Origin: Sphingobacterium alkalisoli
GTDB lineage: Bacteria; Bacteroidota; Bacteroidia; Sphingobacteriales; Sphingobacteriaceae
DNA length: 64,000 bases
Assembly: GCF_005049105.1 (NCBI RefSeq)
Contig: NZ_SUKA01000001.1
Span: 1,364,001-1,428,000, forward strand
Direction of reading: 5' to 3'
Part shown: positions 48,016 through 57,214 of the stretch, piece after piece
Position numbering within the stretch: the first letter of the stretch is position 1
How the letters are laid out: every line of letters starts with the position of its first letter
Made by a program: the position numbers and the translations under genes
Notes under the pieces: model-generated
Databases searched by the model: none
Seen by the model: only the letters and a program-made list of their open reading frames with translations
Told to the model about the DNA's origin: nothing

Positions 48016-50460
48016 TTATTCATCCCTTAAACTATCTACAGGATTGGCTAATGCCGCACGTATTGCCTGCCAACTGACAGTTAGCAAGGCCACCACTACG
48101 ACCGCTGATCCCGCTAATGCAAATGGCCACCATTCTATGTCGATACGATAAGCAAAGTCTTCCAGCCATTTGTTCATCGCCCACCACGCAATGGGTGAGG
48201 CGATGACAATGGCCACAAACACAAGTCTTACAAAATCTTTGGACAGTAGTTTAACGATAGCGGCGATTGAAGCGCCTAATACCTTGCGAACTCCTATTTC
48301 TTTGGTTCGCTGTGTCGTTGTATAGGCCGCCAAGCCAAATAGCCCTAGACATGCAATGAAGATGGCTATAATTGCAAAGGAAGTGAAGATATTTTGAGTA
48401 CGTCGAACATCGTTATATAACGCGGCAAACCCTTCATCCAAAAAGCTGTATTGGATTTTTTGGTTTGGAGAAAATTTATTCCAAATAGAGGTAATGTCCA
48501 TGATGGTTTTGTCGATGTTGTTCGAACTGATTTTCACAGATGTTAGCGAGTTACTTCCTCCAATAGCCAAGCAAAGGGGCTGTAAGCCTTCTTCTCGTAG
48601 TGAACCAAAAATAAAGTCTTCAACGACTCCAATGATTGTATATGTTGTCCCGTTTGTAATTCGTGCGCCAATAGGGTCTTTTAACCCAAGTTCCTTTACC
48701 ATTTTTTCATTTACTATTACCATCGCTGAGTCTGAGGCAATATCCGAGTTGAAATTTCTACCAGCAATCAGGTTGAGTCCAAATGTTTGAAGGTAATCTT
48801 TATCAACTATCCAAAATTGACCACCTTTTCCGGTCTCTTCCGTTCGTTTGCCTTCTTGCCAAAATGCATTGCCATTTCTCTTCGAACCATCCATCATGAC
48901 GGGTAAATAATCGCTAATAGCTACATGTTGCACAGTATGTATATTGGCGAGTTCGCTTTTAAATGTTCTGACCTGATCCCCTAAAGTATTGGTACCATGT
49001 AATATCAATACTTGATCCTTGTTAAATCCGATGTCTTTGTTTAAGATAAAGTTCATCTGCTGATTGATAATCAGGGTTCCAATAATAAGGACAATAGAGG
49101 TTACAAATTGAAATACGACCAATCCGTTGCGAAATGTTGATGTTCCAGATCTTGAAGATATATTACCTTTCAGGACCGATATTGGGTTGAAGCTAGATAA
49201 ATAAACGGCCGGGTATATTCCGGAGAGTAGCCCTAAAATTAATGCAACAGAGATAGCGGTTGGTATAAAATACCATTCATTCCACGGTATAGATAATGTT
49301 TTGTCTGCTAAGTTGTTGAAAACTGACAGGAGTGCGAAGCTGATACCAATACCCAGAAAGACCGAAATCAAACTGTAGAGCAATGATTCCGAAATAAATT
49401 GGCTCATTAATGCTTTCCGACTAGACCCGATTGTTTTTCTAACGCCTACTTCTTTTGCTCTCCTGGTAGCGTTTGCTGTAGAAAGGTTAATAAAGTTTAT
49501 GGCAGCAATGATAAGGATAAATCCTGCAATGGCACTGAAAATCCATACGGTTTTAATATCACCTCTTTTTTGTGTTTCTAATTTGTAATCCTGAATATCT
49601 GATGAATATAAGTGGATTTTATCTAATCGTTGTAAGATGAGTTTTGCGGAGCTTAAGACAGGATTAACCTGCATGCCTGCCTGTGAAATGGCAGGTATGT
49701 AGTGATCTAGAATATATGATTTGGTAAGCTGCTTGGCCAAGGGCTCGATATCAGTTCCTTTTTTTAGCTTCAGATACGTGCAATAATTACTAGCGACCCA
49801 GTTTTGCTGTTCACCCGGATAAAAATCAATTCCTGATAAAGTCATAAAGAAATTAAAGCCATGCAAATGGGAATTGCTTGGTATATCCGCGATGACCGCA
49901 GTGATTGTGTAAGGTCTGTCTTTGTTGTTATTTAAATAGATGATCTTTCCAGATGGGTCTCCTTCAAAGTATTTTTCTGCTTTGCTCAGGGTTATAACCA
50001 TGGTGTTAGGTTTATCGAGCGCTTGGGCTAATGATCCATAGATTACTGGTAGGGCGAAAATATCCAGTAAGGACTGGTCTATATAGGTAAAGCCATTGTC
50101 TGAAAAGTTTTCTGGGTTTTCATTAATGGATAGCTGATTACTTCCTGCGCCAAATAGTGGGTTGGAAAGCATTCTGCCCATGGCTTCGATTGCAGGAAAT
50201 TCCTCTTTCAATGTTGGTCCAGCAGGCGCGGGCATGGCTATCCCTTTTAGAATTACATTGTCACGATTAGCAACACCTACTATTCTATATATCTGATCGG
50301 AGTCGGGATAAAATTTATCATAGCTGAGTTCGTGCTTCACGAAAAGAACGATGAGCAAACAGATGGATATACCGAAGGCAAATCCCCCGATCTTTATGAT
50401 GGAGAATAGCTTTTGACTTCTAAGGTTTCTCCAAGCTATTTTTATGTAGTTTTTGATCAT
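48016..50460 (-). CDS. FtsX/MacB-type ABC permease (first of array)
   Basis: It begins MIKNYIKIAWRNLRSQKLFS and follows the ATPase gene by 25 bp, so it is the direct permease partner. FtsX motifs are at 'NATRRAKEVGVRKTIGSSRK' and 'TQRTKEIGVRKVLGASIAAI'; the C-terminus is NPVDSLRDE. Eight helices and two periplasmic MacB-PCD-like domains are expected. Length 814. With MacA (51274) and the divergent TolC it should form a tripartite efflux or export machine spanning the envelope. Confidence 0.9.
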   Translation of the reverse strand: MIKNYIKIAWRNLRSQKLFSIIKIGGFAFGISICLLIVLFVKHELSYDKFYPDSDQIYRIVGVANRDNVILKGIAMPAPAGPTLKEEFPAIEAMGRMLSNPLFGAGSNQLSINENPENFSDNGFTYIDQSLLDIFALPVIYGSLAQALDKPNTMVITLSKAEKYFEGDPSGKIIYLNNNKDRPYTITAVIADIPSNSHLHGFNFFMTLSGIDFYPGEQQNWVASNYCTYLKLKKGTDIEPLAKQLTKSYILDHYIPAISQAGMQVNPVLSSAKLILQRLDKIHLYSSDIQDYKLETQKRGDIKTVWIFSAIAGFILIIAAINFINLSTANATRRAKEVGVRKTIGSSRKALMSQFISESLLYSLISVFLGIGISFALLSVFNNLADKTLSIPWNEWYFIPTAISVALILGLLSGIYPAVYLSSFNPISVLKGNISSRSGTSTFRNGLVVFQFVTSIVLIIGTLIINQQMNFILNKDIGFNKDQVLILHGTNTLGDQVRTFKSELANIHTVQHVAISDYLPVMMDGSKRNGNAFWQEGKRTEETGKGGQFWIVDKDYLQTFGLNLIAGRNFNSDIASDSAMVIVNEKMVKELGLKDPIGARITNGTTYTIIGVVEDFIFGSLREEGLQPLCLAIGGSNSLTSVKISSNNIDKTIMDITSIWNKFSPNQKIQYSFLDEGFAALYNDVRRTQNIFTSFAIIAIFIACLGLFGLAAYTTTQRTKEIGVRKVLGASIAAIVKLLSKDFVRLVFVAIVIASPIAWWAMNKWLEDFAYRIDIEWWPFALAGSAVVVVALLTVSWQAIRAALANPVDSLRDE

Positions 50461-50485
50461 CTTATTTAGATATCCTTATTATCTT

Positions 50486-51163
50486 CTAAAACGTTGTCGT
50501 TTCCATAATTACCTGTCCGTCGAGCATACGGATCACACGATCTGCAAATCTGGCATCGTGCTCACTATGTGTTACCATTACTATAGTTGTTCCGGCTTCA
50601 TTTAATTCAGTCAGCAAATGCATTACTTCGTTACCGTTGTTGGAGTCCAGATTTCCCGTTGGTTCATCGGCTAGTATTAATTTAGGCGTATTAACTACTG
50701 CGCGGGCTACGGCTACACGTTGTTGCTGACCGCCGGAAAGCTGCTGTGGAAAGTGATTTCGGCGATGCATGATCTGTACCTTTTCCAATACTTCCTCGAC
50801 GCGGCGCTTGCGTTCTGCAGCAGGCACATTGGTATAGACGAGTGGAAGCTCCACGTTTTCAAAGACGGTTAGCTCGTCGATCAGATTGAAACTTTGGAAG
50901 ACAAAACCAATATTATGCTTTCTAAGGTCTGATCGTTTGCGTTCGTTGAATTTTGCAACCTCGATATTGTTGAACAGGTAACTTCCTTCATCCAGATCAT
51001 CCAGTAGACCGACAATGTTGAGTAGGGTTGACTTTCCACAACCAGAAGGGCCCATTACAGCTACAAATTCTCCTTCTTTGACATGTATAGTTAAATTGTT
51101 CAGCGCGACCGTCTCTACTTCTTCGGTGCGGTAATATTTTTGGAGGTTAGTTATTTTGATCAT
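50486..51163 (-). CDS. MacB/LolD-type ABC transporter ATPase of the efflux operon
   Basis: Walker A GPSGCGKST (39-47), Q-loop FVFQSFNL, signature LSGGQQQRVAVARA, Walker B LILADEPTGNLDS and the switch histidine in VTHSEHD are all intact. Length 225 is normal. It is the only ATPase gene next to five permease genes and is transcribed just before them, so it probably energises all. A 110-bp gap separates it from macA with no promoter-like element of the sigma-54 kind. Confidence 0.93.
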   Translation of the reverse strand: MIKITNLQKYYRTEEVETVALNNLTIHVKEGEFVAVMGPSGCGKSTLLNIVGLLDDLDEGSYLFNNIEVAKFNERKRSDLRKHNIGFVFQSFNLIDELTVFENVELPLVYTNVPAAERKRRVEEVLEKVQIMHRRNHFPQQLSGGQQQRVAVARAVVNTPKLILADEPTGNLDSNNGNEVMHLLTELNEAGTTIVMVTHSEHDARFADRVIRMLDGQVIMETTTF

Positions 51164-51273
51164 AGTATTCTAGATGTTAGATTTGAGATATTAGACTGTA
51201 GACTTGGGTGTTTGCTTGGTAATCGTTATTAGACTCCACGTTCATAATCTTTGTTCTTTATTTCTCATTTTAC

Positions 51274-52524
51274 TTATTTCACATTCAATTCCTGTATTTT
51301 ATCATATGTTTCGTAACTGGAAACAATTACTTTGTCACCCGGTGATAGCCCATTCATGACTTCATAAAAATCCGGGTTTTGTCGTCCCAGTTGAATATCT
51401 ACACGATAGGCAATGTTACCAGATTTGTCTAATTTGAAGATCCAGTTGCCTCCTGTTTGTTGATAGAATCCTCCTTTTGCTAATAGAAGGGCTTTTGTCT
51501 CGTCGCTTAATGCCAGGCGAATTTGTAAGGTTTGTCCACGGCGAATGCTTTGCGGTCGTTCACCCGTAAATTCCATATCTACCTGAAAGCGACCACTGGT
51601 CACTTGTGTGTAGATCTTCTTAATACGAAGTTTGTAAGGTTTGCCCGATATGGTGAACAATCCTTCCAGATCGGGAAAAATCCGATTAATATAATGTTCG
51701 TCGATTTCAGCACGTACCTTAAACCCGGTCAGCACATCGATCTGTCCTAGGCGTTCGCCTGCGTTTTTATTTTGCCCGATCTCAGCATCAAAGGAAGTCA
51801 GTTGTCCATCCACCGGTGCGCGTAATATCAGATCGCCTACCTTCCGGCGCATCAGTTCTAACGCGCTCTGTGTACGCTTGTACGTTTCTCGATCCTGGTA
51901 CAGTTTCTGGCTTGTGGACAGCGAATCCTGTAGCAGAATCTGTTTGGTTAATGCAACCCGCTCCTTTTGATAGTTATATTCGTTGACGGTTTTTTCGTAC
52001 TCCTGTGAGCCAATCGCTTTTTCCTGAAAAAGTTTCTTGTTGAGCCGATATAAACGATCGGCTTCTTTTAAACCTTGCTCTACGTCCGCCATTTGGTTGC
52101 GGTTGTTGATAGATACCTGCTGTGCATTGGTTTGCGCGATCTGCGCCTGTGTTAATAGGTTTAGTACCTGTGTTTCCTGCTGTACAAGACTGAGTTCTAA
52201 ATCTGTGTTGGATAGACGCATAATTGGATCTCCTTTTTTGAGGTGTGCGCCGTCTTCCACAAATTTCTCTTCCACGCGACCACCTACTGAGGCATCTAAG
52301 TAAATGCTGCTAATAGGTAATATCGTACCATTGATAGGGATAAATTCCTGAAAAGTCCCTTCTTTAACTTCCACGATATTTAGACGTTCAGCTTCTACAT
52401 TCAATTTGCTGTTACCACTTGTGAAGTAGTAGCTAGCTCCGATTAATGCGAGTATACTCAAAATCCCGATAAGAGTAAGGATTCTTCTCTTATTCCATCT
52501 GCGTTGTTTTATCGGTCTGTCCAT
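51274..52524 (-). CDS. MacA/HlyD-family periplasmic adaptor (membrane fusion protein)
   Basis: An N-terminal membrane anchor (ILTLIGILSILALIGASYYF, residues about 14-33) is followed by a lipoyl-like half-motif ('LDASVGGRVEEKFVEDGAHL'), a long alpha-hairpin (about 105-215, rich in Gln/Leu/Glu: 'QQETQVLNLLTQAQIAQTNA'), the second lipoyl half ('LILRAPVDGQLTSFDAEIGQ') and beta-barrel/MP domains. This is a MacA-like adaptor bridging the inner-membrane ABC permease to TolC. It is the first gene of the leftward operon, behind a sigma-54-type promoter. Length 416 is usual. Confidence 0.92.
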   Translation of the reverse strand: MDRPIKQRRWNKRRILTLIGILSILALIGASYYFTSGNSKLNVEAERLNIVEVKEGTFQEFIPINGTILPISSIYLDASVGGRVEEKFVEDGAHLKKGDPIMRLSNTDLELSLVQQETQVLNLLTQAQIAQTNAQQVSINNRNQMADVEQGLKEADRLYRLNKKLFQEKAIGSQEYEKTVNEYNYQKERVALTKQILLQDSLSTSQKLYQDRETYKRTQSALELMRRKVGDLILRAPVDGQLTSFDAEIGQNKNAGERLGQIDVLTGFKVRAEIDEHYINRIFPDLEGLFTISGKPYKLRIKKIYTQVTSGRFQVDMEFTGERPQSIRRGQTLQIRLALSDETKALLLAKGGFYQQTGGNWIFKLDKSGNIAYRVDIQLGRQNPDFYEVMNGLSPGDKVIVSSYETYDKIQELNVK

Positions 52525-52578
52525 TGAAAAGTAGAAAGTATTAAATATAAAAAAAGTATGTCGTTTTCTCTTTTCCTA

Positions 52579-52594
52579 GAGAAGCTTGTGCCAT
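52579..52594 (-). promoter_or_regulatory. Sigma-54-type promoter of macA
   Basis: Read on the minus strand: ATGGCACAAGCTTCTC. TGGCACA is a perfect -24 element; the -12 element is weaker (TTCTC against TTGCW). It lies 55-70 bp before the macA ATG. Confidence 0.62.
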
Positions 52595-52646
52595 TTTTTT
52601 AAAGTATTGTTATATAGTTGTTTAGTTGTTTTTTTGGAAAGCGGTT

Positions 52647-52684
52647 TGTCCGATAGTGAACACTTGATTGTTCATCTGCGAACA
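52647..52684. promoter_or_regulatory. Paired palindromes upstream of macA
   Basis: TGTCCGATAGTGAACA (52647-52662) and TGTTCATCTGCGAACA (52669-52684) fit TGTTCG-N4-CGAACA with a few mismatches. Centres are 22 bp apart; the one nearer macA is 63 bp from the GG of its -24 box. Predicted binding sites of the NtrC-type regulator encoded at 54200. Confidence 0.65.
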
Positions 52685-52739
52685 GTAGGATGAAGTGAAT
52701 TGTATTGTACCAAGAGCTGGATTTTTGTGTCGAACAAAG

Positions 52740-52776
52740 TGTCCGATTCCGAACACTCGTTGTTCATCAACGTACA
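52740..52776. promoter_or_regulatory. Paired palindromes upstream of tolC
   Basis: TGTCCGATTCCGAACA (52740-52755) and TGTTCATCAACGTACA (52761-52776) are two more copies of the motif, centres 21 bp apart; the one nearer tolC is 62 bp from the GG of its -24 box. Confidence 0.65.
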
Positions 52777-52827
52777 TTTTTTTTAAGTCGGGGATTTTAA
52801 CGTATTGGTTTTTTGTGATTTACTTGT

Positions 52828-52844
52828 TTGGCACAGGCTGTGAA
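52828..52844 (+). promoter_or_regulatory. Sigma-54-type promoter of tolC
   Basis: TTGGCACAGGCTGTGAA matches TTGGCACR-N4-TTGCW except at two positions. The site ends 22 bp before the ATG at 52867, so the leader would be only about a dozen bases. It also shows that the in-frame TTG at 52828 is promoter DNA, not a start codon. Confidence 0.68.
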
Positions 52845-52866
52845 CGGATTTGGGAAATATCTAAAA

Positions 52867-54186
52867 ATGAATTTAAAACTATTTTATTTTTATAATATAC
52901 TTTTGATAATAATCGCGGATGGAGGTAAAGCTTTTTCTCAGGATTCAATAATCGATCTGCGTACATGTATTGTAATGGCATTGAAAAACAATCCACAACT
53001 GAAGCAAAATCAATTAATTGTAAGGCGGAGTGAGATCGATTACAAACAAGCGTGGCAAAATCAATTGCCGACCCTGAATGGGGATTTAAGTCATGGACTT
53101 AATCAGGGTAGGAATATTGATCCTACAACCAATCAATTTATTGAAGAAAATAGTACTACCGGAAATCAAGGCTTAGGTGCAGGGGTGAACCTGTTTAACG
53201 GCTTTCGGATTTTACATGATATACGTATGAAGTCTAATGCAAAAGAAGCCGGAAAATTGGAATTTGAAGGAAAGGCAAACGAGCTTCGCTTAGATGTGAT
53301 AGAAACTTATATTCAGGTGCTGACCGCAAAGGATATGTTGAGTCAGTCCCATCGGCAATTGACCGTTACGAAAGAGCAGCTGCGTAGAGCTGAGGTTATG
53401 TTTAAAGAAGGTGCATATGCTCCGGGAGACTATTACGATATTAAAGGACAGTATAAAATGGATGAAAATAATGTGCAGGCGAACATACAATTTTTGTATG
53501 GTAATAGGTTGCGTTTAGCAAATCTGTTAAATATTTCGGAACCTGAACTGGGTGAACTCAAGCCTCTTCCTATGCTTGCTACCGACCCCGCTTTAGGCTG
53601 GGAGCAGCTCTACATAAAGGCGCAGACCCTTTTGCCCGAATATCAAGCCTTAGATTGGCGAATCAAGGAAGCGCAACAAAATATTAAGGTGGCGAAATCC
53701 TATTATTATCCTTCCTTATCGCTAGGAGCGGGGCTAAACAGTCGTTATTCGAGTAAAGGAGATTTTTCTTACTGGCAGCAATCGAAAAATAATCTAGGAA
53801 AAAGTATTTTTGTGACTTTAAGTATTCCTATCTTTAATCAGTTTCAGGTGCGTAACCAGATAAATCGTGCAAAAATTGGGTTTGAAGAAAATCGGTTACA
53901 AAAGGAGATCGCTTTGAATAATTTGCGGGAATCTACTGCAAAGGCGGTCTTTGATTTGAAAGCGACGTTGGAGAGTGTGCAAAATCTGAAAGAACAGGAA
54001 CAAAGCTATGCGGAATCATTCCGGATTGCCCAGGTTCAATTTGATGAAGGAGCAAGCAATTCAGTCCTTTACCTGACAGCGAAAAACAAATTTGATGCAG
54101 CGAAAAACCAGTTGTTGTTGAAGCGATACGCATATTTATTACAAAAGTATATCAATGATTATTACGCAGGTAATCTCGATTTATAA
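52867..54186 (+). CDS. TolC-family outer-membrane efflux protein
   Basis: The start ATG at 52867 gives a good signal peptide (MNLKLFYFYNILLIIIADGGKAFSQ); a longer frame from TTG 52828 would run through the sigma-54 promoter and spoil the signal. The body shows the two repeated halves of the TolC fold with long helices, e.g. 'DLRTCIVMALKNNPQLKQNQ' and 'LPEYQALDWRIKEAQQNIKV', and C-terminal 'AQVQFDEGASNSVLYLTAKN'. It forms the outer-membrane duct for the MacA/permease system encoded divergently. It is co-directional with the regulator genes, 13 bp ahead of them. Confidence 0.92.
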   Translation: MNLKLFYFYNILLIIIADGGKAFSQDSIIDLRTCIVMALKNNPQLKQNQLIVRRSEIDYKQAWQNQLPTLNGDLSHGLNQGRNIDPTTNQFIEENSTTGNQGLGAGVNLFNGFRILHDIRMKSNAKEAGKLEFEGKANELRLDVIETYIQVLTAKDMLSQSHRQLTVTKEQLRRAEVMFKEGAYAPGDYYDIKGQYKMDENNVQANIQFLYGNRLRLANLLNISEPELGELKPLPMLATDPALGWEQLYIKAQTLLPEYQALDWRIKEAQQNIKVAKSYYYPSLSLGAGLNSRYSSKGDFSYWQQSKNNLGKSIFVTLSIPIFNQFQVRNQINRAKIGFEENRLQKEIALNNLRESTAKAVFDLKATLESVQNLKEQEQSYAESFRIAQVQFDEGASNSVLYLTAKNKFDAAKNQLLLKRYAYLLQKYINDYYAGNLDL

Positions 54187-54199
54187 TTATTTTTAGCGG

Positions 54200-55561
54200 A
54201 TGGATTTAAAAAAAGCCTCTATACTGGTGTTAGACGATGATCAGGATTTACTCACGGCGGCTCGAATTTTGCTAAAATCGAAGGTCAGGAAGATAAGTGT
54301 AGCACACAATCCCGAAAATTTATTAGCCACATTAACTAAAGAAGATATTGATCTGGTCTTGTTGGATATGAACTATAAGAGTACGATTAATACGGGAAAT
54401 GAAGGCTTATTTTGGCTCTCGCAGGTGAAAAATAAGTATCCCCATATTCGGGTAATTATGATAACGGCTTACGCGGCAGTCGACCTGGCCGTGAAATCGT
54501 TGAAACAGGGAGCGGCTGATTTTATTGTTAAACCCTGGCAGAATGAGCAGTTGATCGAAACGTTGGAAAATGTATTGGCAGAAAAGAAGGAAGTCACGGT
54601 CAGTACATCCAGTAAGGGAATACACGATGACGGTATTATCGGCAAATCATCCGTTATGGCCGATTTGCAACATAAAATTAATAAGGTTGCACCAACAGAG
54701 GCAAATATTTTGATCCTTGGTGAAAACGGGACAGGTAAGGATCTGATCGCACATGCGATTCATTCCAGGTCTTTCCGTAGTAAATCTCCTTACGTCAAAG
54801 TAGATGTGGGGGCATTGACTGAATCCCTGTTTGAAAGTGAACTATTCGGTTACAAAAAAGGAGCCTTTACGGATGCGCGGGAAGACCGAAAAGGAAGGTT
54901 TGAGCATGCGAATAAGGGAACTTTGTTCCTGGATGAAATAGGAAATATATCGCTGCATCAGCAATCAAAGTTATTAAGTGTATTACAAAATAGAGAGGTG
55001 ATCCCATTGGGATCTAGTCAACCCGTTCCGGTAGATATACGGTTGTTGACGGCAACAAATGTATCCCTGAAATCCTTATCGGATGAGAGCCGATTTCGTA
55101 AGGATCTAATATATCGAATTAATACGGTTGAAATACAGGTTCCACCACTTCGGGACCGAGGAGATGATGTGTTGTTATTGGCGGAACACTTTTTAGCTTT
55201 TTATTCCAAGAAATACAATAAACTGATTGAGGTTATTGAAAGTGACGGACTACGAAAATTAACGGATTATCATTTTCCGGGTAATGTCCGGGAGCTACAA
55301 TATAGTATCGAAAGGGCCGTGATTATGTCGGAAGAAAGGACATTAAAAGCGAATGATATTCTTTTTTCGCCAATTGAACAGGTGGAGGATCTTCATCCGC
55401 TTGATGCAACACTTCCTAATCCCCGTAACTTAGAAGAACTGGAGCGAAAAGCCATTAAGTCTGCTATTGACCGTCACAATGGAAATATTAGTAAAGCAGC
55501 TAAAGAATTGGGGCTTACACGTGCAGCACTTTACCGTCGATTAGAAAAGTACAATATTTAA
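54200..55561 (+). CDS. NtrC-family sigma-54-dependent response regulator
   Basis: Three domains are seen: a receiver (1-125) with phospho-acceptor Asp56, Thr89 and Lys111; an AAA+ domain with Walker A GENGTGKD (174-181), the sigma-54 contact loop GAFTDA (221-226, GAFTGA in proteobacteria) and Walker B LFLDEI (242-247); and a Fis-type HTH at the C-terminus (NGNISKAAKELGLTRAALYR). All features needed to activate sigma-54 promoters are present. Matching promoters and paired palindromes lie between tolC and macA and at 21.6 kb, so it very likely controls both, and itself as part of the tolC transcript. Confidence 0.94.
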   Translation: MDLKKASILVLDDDQDLLTAARILLKSKVRKISVAHNPENLLATLTKEDIDLVLLDMNYKSTINTGNEGLFWLSQVKNKYPHIRVIMITAYAAVDLAVKSLKQGAADFIVKPWQNEQLIETLENVLAEKKEVTVSTSSKGIHDDGIIGKSSVMADLQHKINKVAPTEANILILGENGTGKDLIAHAIHSRSFRSKSPYVKVDVGALTESLFESELFGYKKGAFTDAREDRKGRFEHANKGTLFLDEIGNISLHQQSKLLSVLQNREVIPLGSSQPVPVDIRLLTATNVSLKSLSDESRFRKDLIYRINTVEIQVPPLRDRGDDVLLLAEHFLAFYSKKYNKLIEVIESDGLRKLTDYHFPGNVRELQYSIERAVIMSEERTLKANDILFSPIEQVEDLHPLDATLPNPRNLEELERKAIKSAIDRHNGNISKAAKELGLTRAALYRRLEKYNI

Positions 55562-55589
55562 TGAGATTCAGAACGTAAAAAATCGGGAT

Positions 55590-56909
55590 ATGTCGCGTTA
55601 CGTAATATCAGTTGTTTTTAAGGTAATTGTCTTATTAGCTTGTGCTGTAGGGGTAGCTTATTTGTTTTTTTTACAACGATATACCTATGCCACTTTATTG
55701 TTTTTGGTAACTGTTGCGGTTTTATACTACATTTTGTCAAATCAACATGTGCTGTATAAATACCTTATTGAGTTTTCTGAGGCTGCCAGGTATAATGATT
55801 TCACTCGACGGTATCCCATTAAGAACCCCCGATCGGCAGAGGGAAAGCTGTTTACCGCCTTTAACCAAGTCAACCAAACGTATAAAAGTATAAGTGCGGA
55901 TAAGGAAGTCCAAAATCAATACCTGAATAAGGTCATTAATATGCTGGATTCGGCCATTATATTTTACAATCATGACACAGGTAAAGTCATTTGGATCAAT
56001 GATGCGTTCAAGCAATTGTTCCAAACACCTCACCTCGGAAATATAAAGGGAATGCAGAAGCGACATAAAGAACTGTATGAGAAGACGATGGCCCTTGATG
56101 TTGGACAGCAGCAGATGGATGTCATCAATTCGAGCAAGGGAAAGATTAAGCTTCTGATACAGACTTCTGAATTTGGGACGAAGGATGGACTTTTCCGTAT
56201 TATCGTGTATCAAAACATCAATGAGGCCATGGATGCAACAGAGACCAGGGCCTGGCACAAATTGTTACGGGTACTGACGCACGAAATCATGAATTCTATT
56301 GCCCCGATTACCTCTTTAGCCGAAACACTATATAGTAAATTGGATCTATTGGAAGGGCACGAAGAGATTGAGGATGTGAAATTGGGCATATATACCATAA
56401 AAAGAAGGAGTGAGGGCCTGTTGCAATTTGCCAAAAGTTACCGATTGATTAATAAGGTTGACCAGCCGGAATATACCGATATAATCGTCGTACAGCTATT
56501 CGAAAATATCTATCAATTATTGGAACCCACCTTGATACAAAAGAAAATTGATCTGGATATCATCATTAAAAATACCAGATTAATTCTACAGGCGGATGTC
56601 AATTTAATAGAACAGGTCTTGATTAATATCGTTCTTAATGCTATAGAAGCTGTTAAGGGAGTAGAAAATCCGTATATAAGTTTGAGTGCGTTGGAAAAGG
56701 AGGGTAATATCCAGTTGAAAGTTGAAGATAATGGAATTGGGATGTCGGTAGATATTCAGGATCAGATATTTACTCCGTTTTTTACAACCAAGAAGTCGGG
56801 GAGTGGCATAGGACTGACATTGAGCAAACAGATTATGTTATTGCATAAGGGTAATATTTTCGTTGATAGCGATGAAGGCAAGGGAAGTGTATTTATCTTG
56901 CAATTTTGA
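55590..56909 (+). CDS. Sensor histidine kinase, partner of the NtrC-type regulator
   Basis: Two N-terminal membrane helices (about 6-28 and 34-50) with almost no periplasmic loop suggest it senses a membrane or cytoplasmic cue. A PAS-like segment (about 118-215; 'SAIIFYNHDTGKVIWINDAF') precedes the H-box with His231 (RVLTHEIMNSIAPI), an N-box (NIVLNAIEA) and glycine boxes (DNGIGM, GSGIGLTLSK). It resembles NtrB/NtrY-type kinases. It starts 28 bp after the regulator gene. The signal may be envelope stress or an efflux substrate; this is inference. Confidence 0.93.
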   Translation: MSRYVISVVFKVIVLLACAVGVAYLFFLQRYTYATLLFLVTVAVLYYILSNQHVLYKYLIEFSEAARYNDFTRRYPIKNPRSAEGKLFTAFNQVNQTYKSISADKEVQNQYLNKVINMLDSAIIFYNHDTGKVIWINDAFKQLFQTPHLGNIKGMQKRHKELYEKTMALDVGQQQMDVINSSKGKIKLLIQTSEFGTKDGLFRIIVYQNINEAMDATETRAWHKLLRVLTHEIMNSIAPITSLAETLYSKLDLLEGHEEIEDVKLGIYTIKRRSEGLLQFAKSYRLINKVDQPEYTDIIVVQLFENIYQLLEPTLIQKKIDLDIIIKNTRLILQADVNLIEQVLINIVLNAIEAVKGVENPYISLSALEKEGNIQLKVEDNGIGMSVDIQDQIFTPFFTTKKSGSGIGLTLSKQIMLLHKGNIFVDSDEGKGSVFILQF

Positions 56910-57214
56910 GATGGTAGGCGAGACATCGTGTTCGGTTTATAGTCGCTATCTGTTCGGGAAAGAGTCATGGCCTCTTCGTAGCAGATAGAAGATGTGTCCG
57001 TGTTAACTCCGTATTGAGTCCGTGACGAGTCCGAGTCTAGCACGGATTCGAGGTGGTTTTAGTGTGCTTGCATAGTTGATATACCTGCCGTATGGTGCGA
57101 AGAAAGGACATCTGCAATGCGAAGCGGTATCAAATAGGTGCTAATACACGGACTCGGGGTATTAAAACATGCACATCGTAAATTCTTTGGAAAACAATAA
57201 TTAAGTTTGTCGCG
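56910..57214. other. Intergenic region, 305 bp, no gene seen
   Basis: No gene or clear promoter. GAGTCCGTG (57016-57024) recurs inverted as CACGGACTC (57147-57155), and other 'tccgt' words cluster at 56997-57045, but the spacing is irregular and no function is evident. Confidence 0.4.

Noticed and set aside
54407..54625. Reverse-strand frames inside the regulator and kinase genes (also 55737-56258)
   Set aside because: Shadows of strongly supported genes with clear domains; no start signals or family motifs of their own.
56997..57155. Cluster of 'tccgt' words and a distant inverted repeat GAGTCCGTG/CACGGACTC as an operator array
   Set aside because: Spacing is irregular, the words are short, and no neighbouring promoter element supports a regulatory role.
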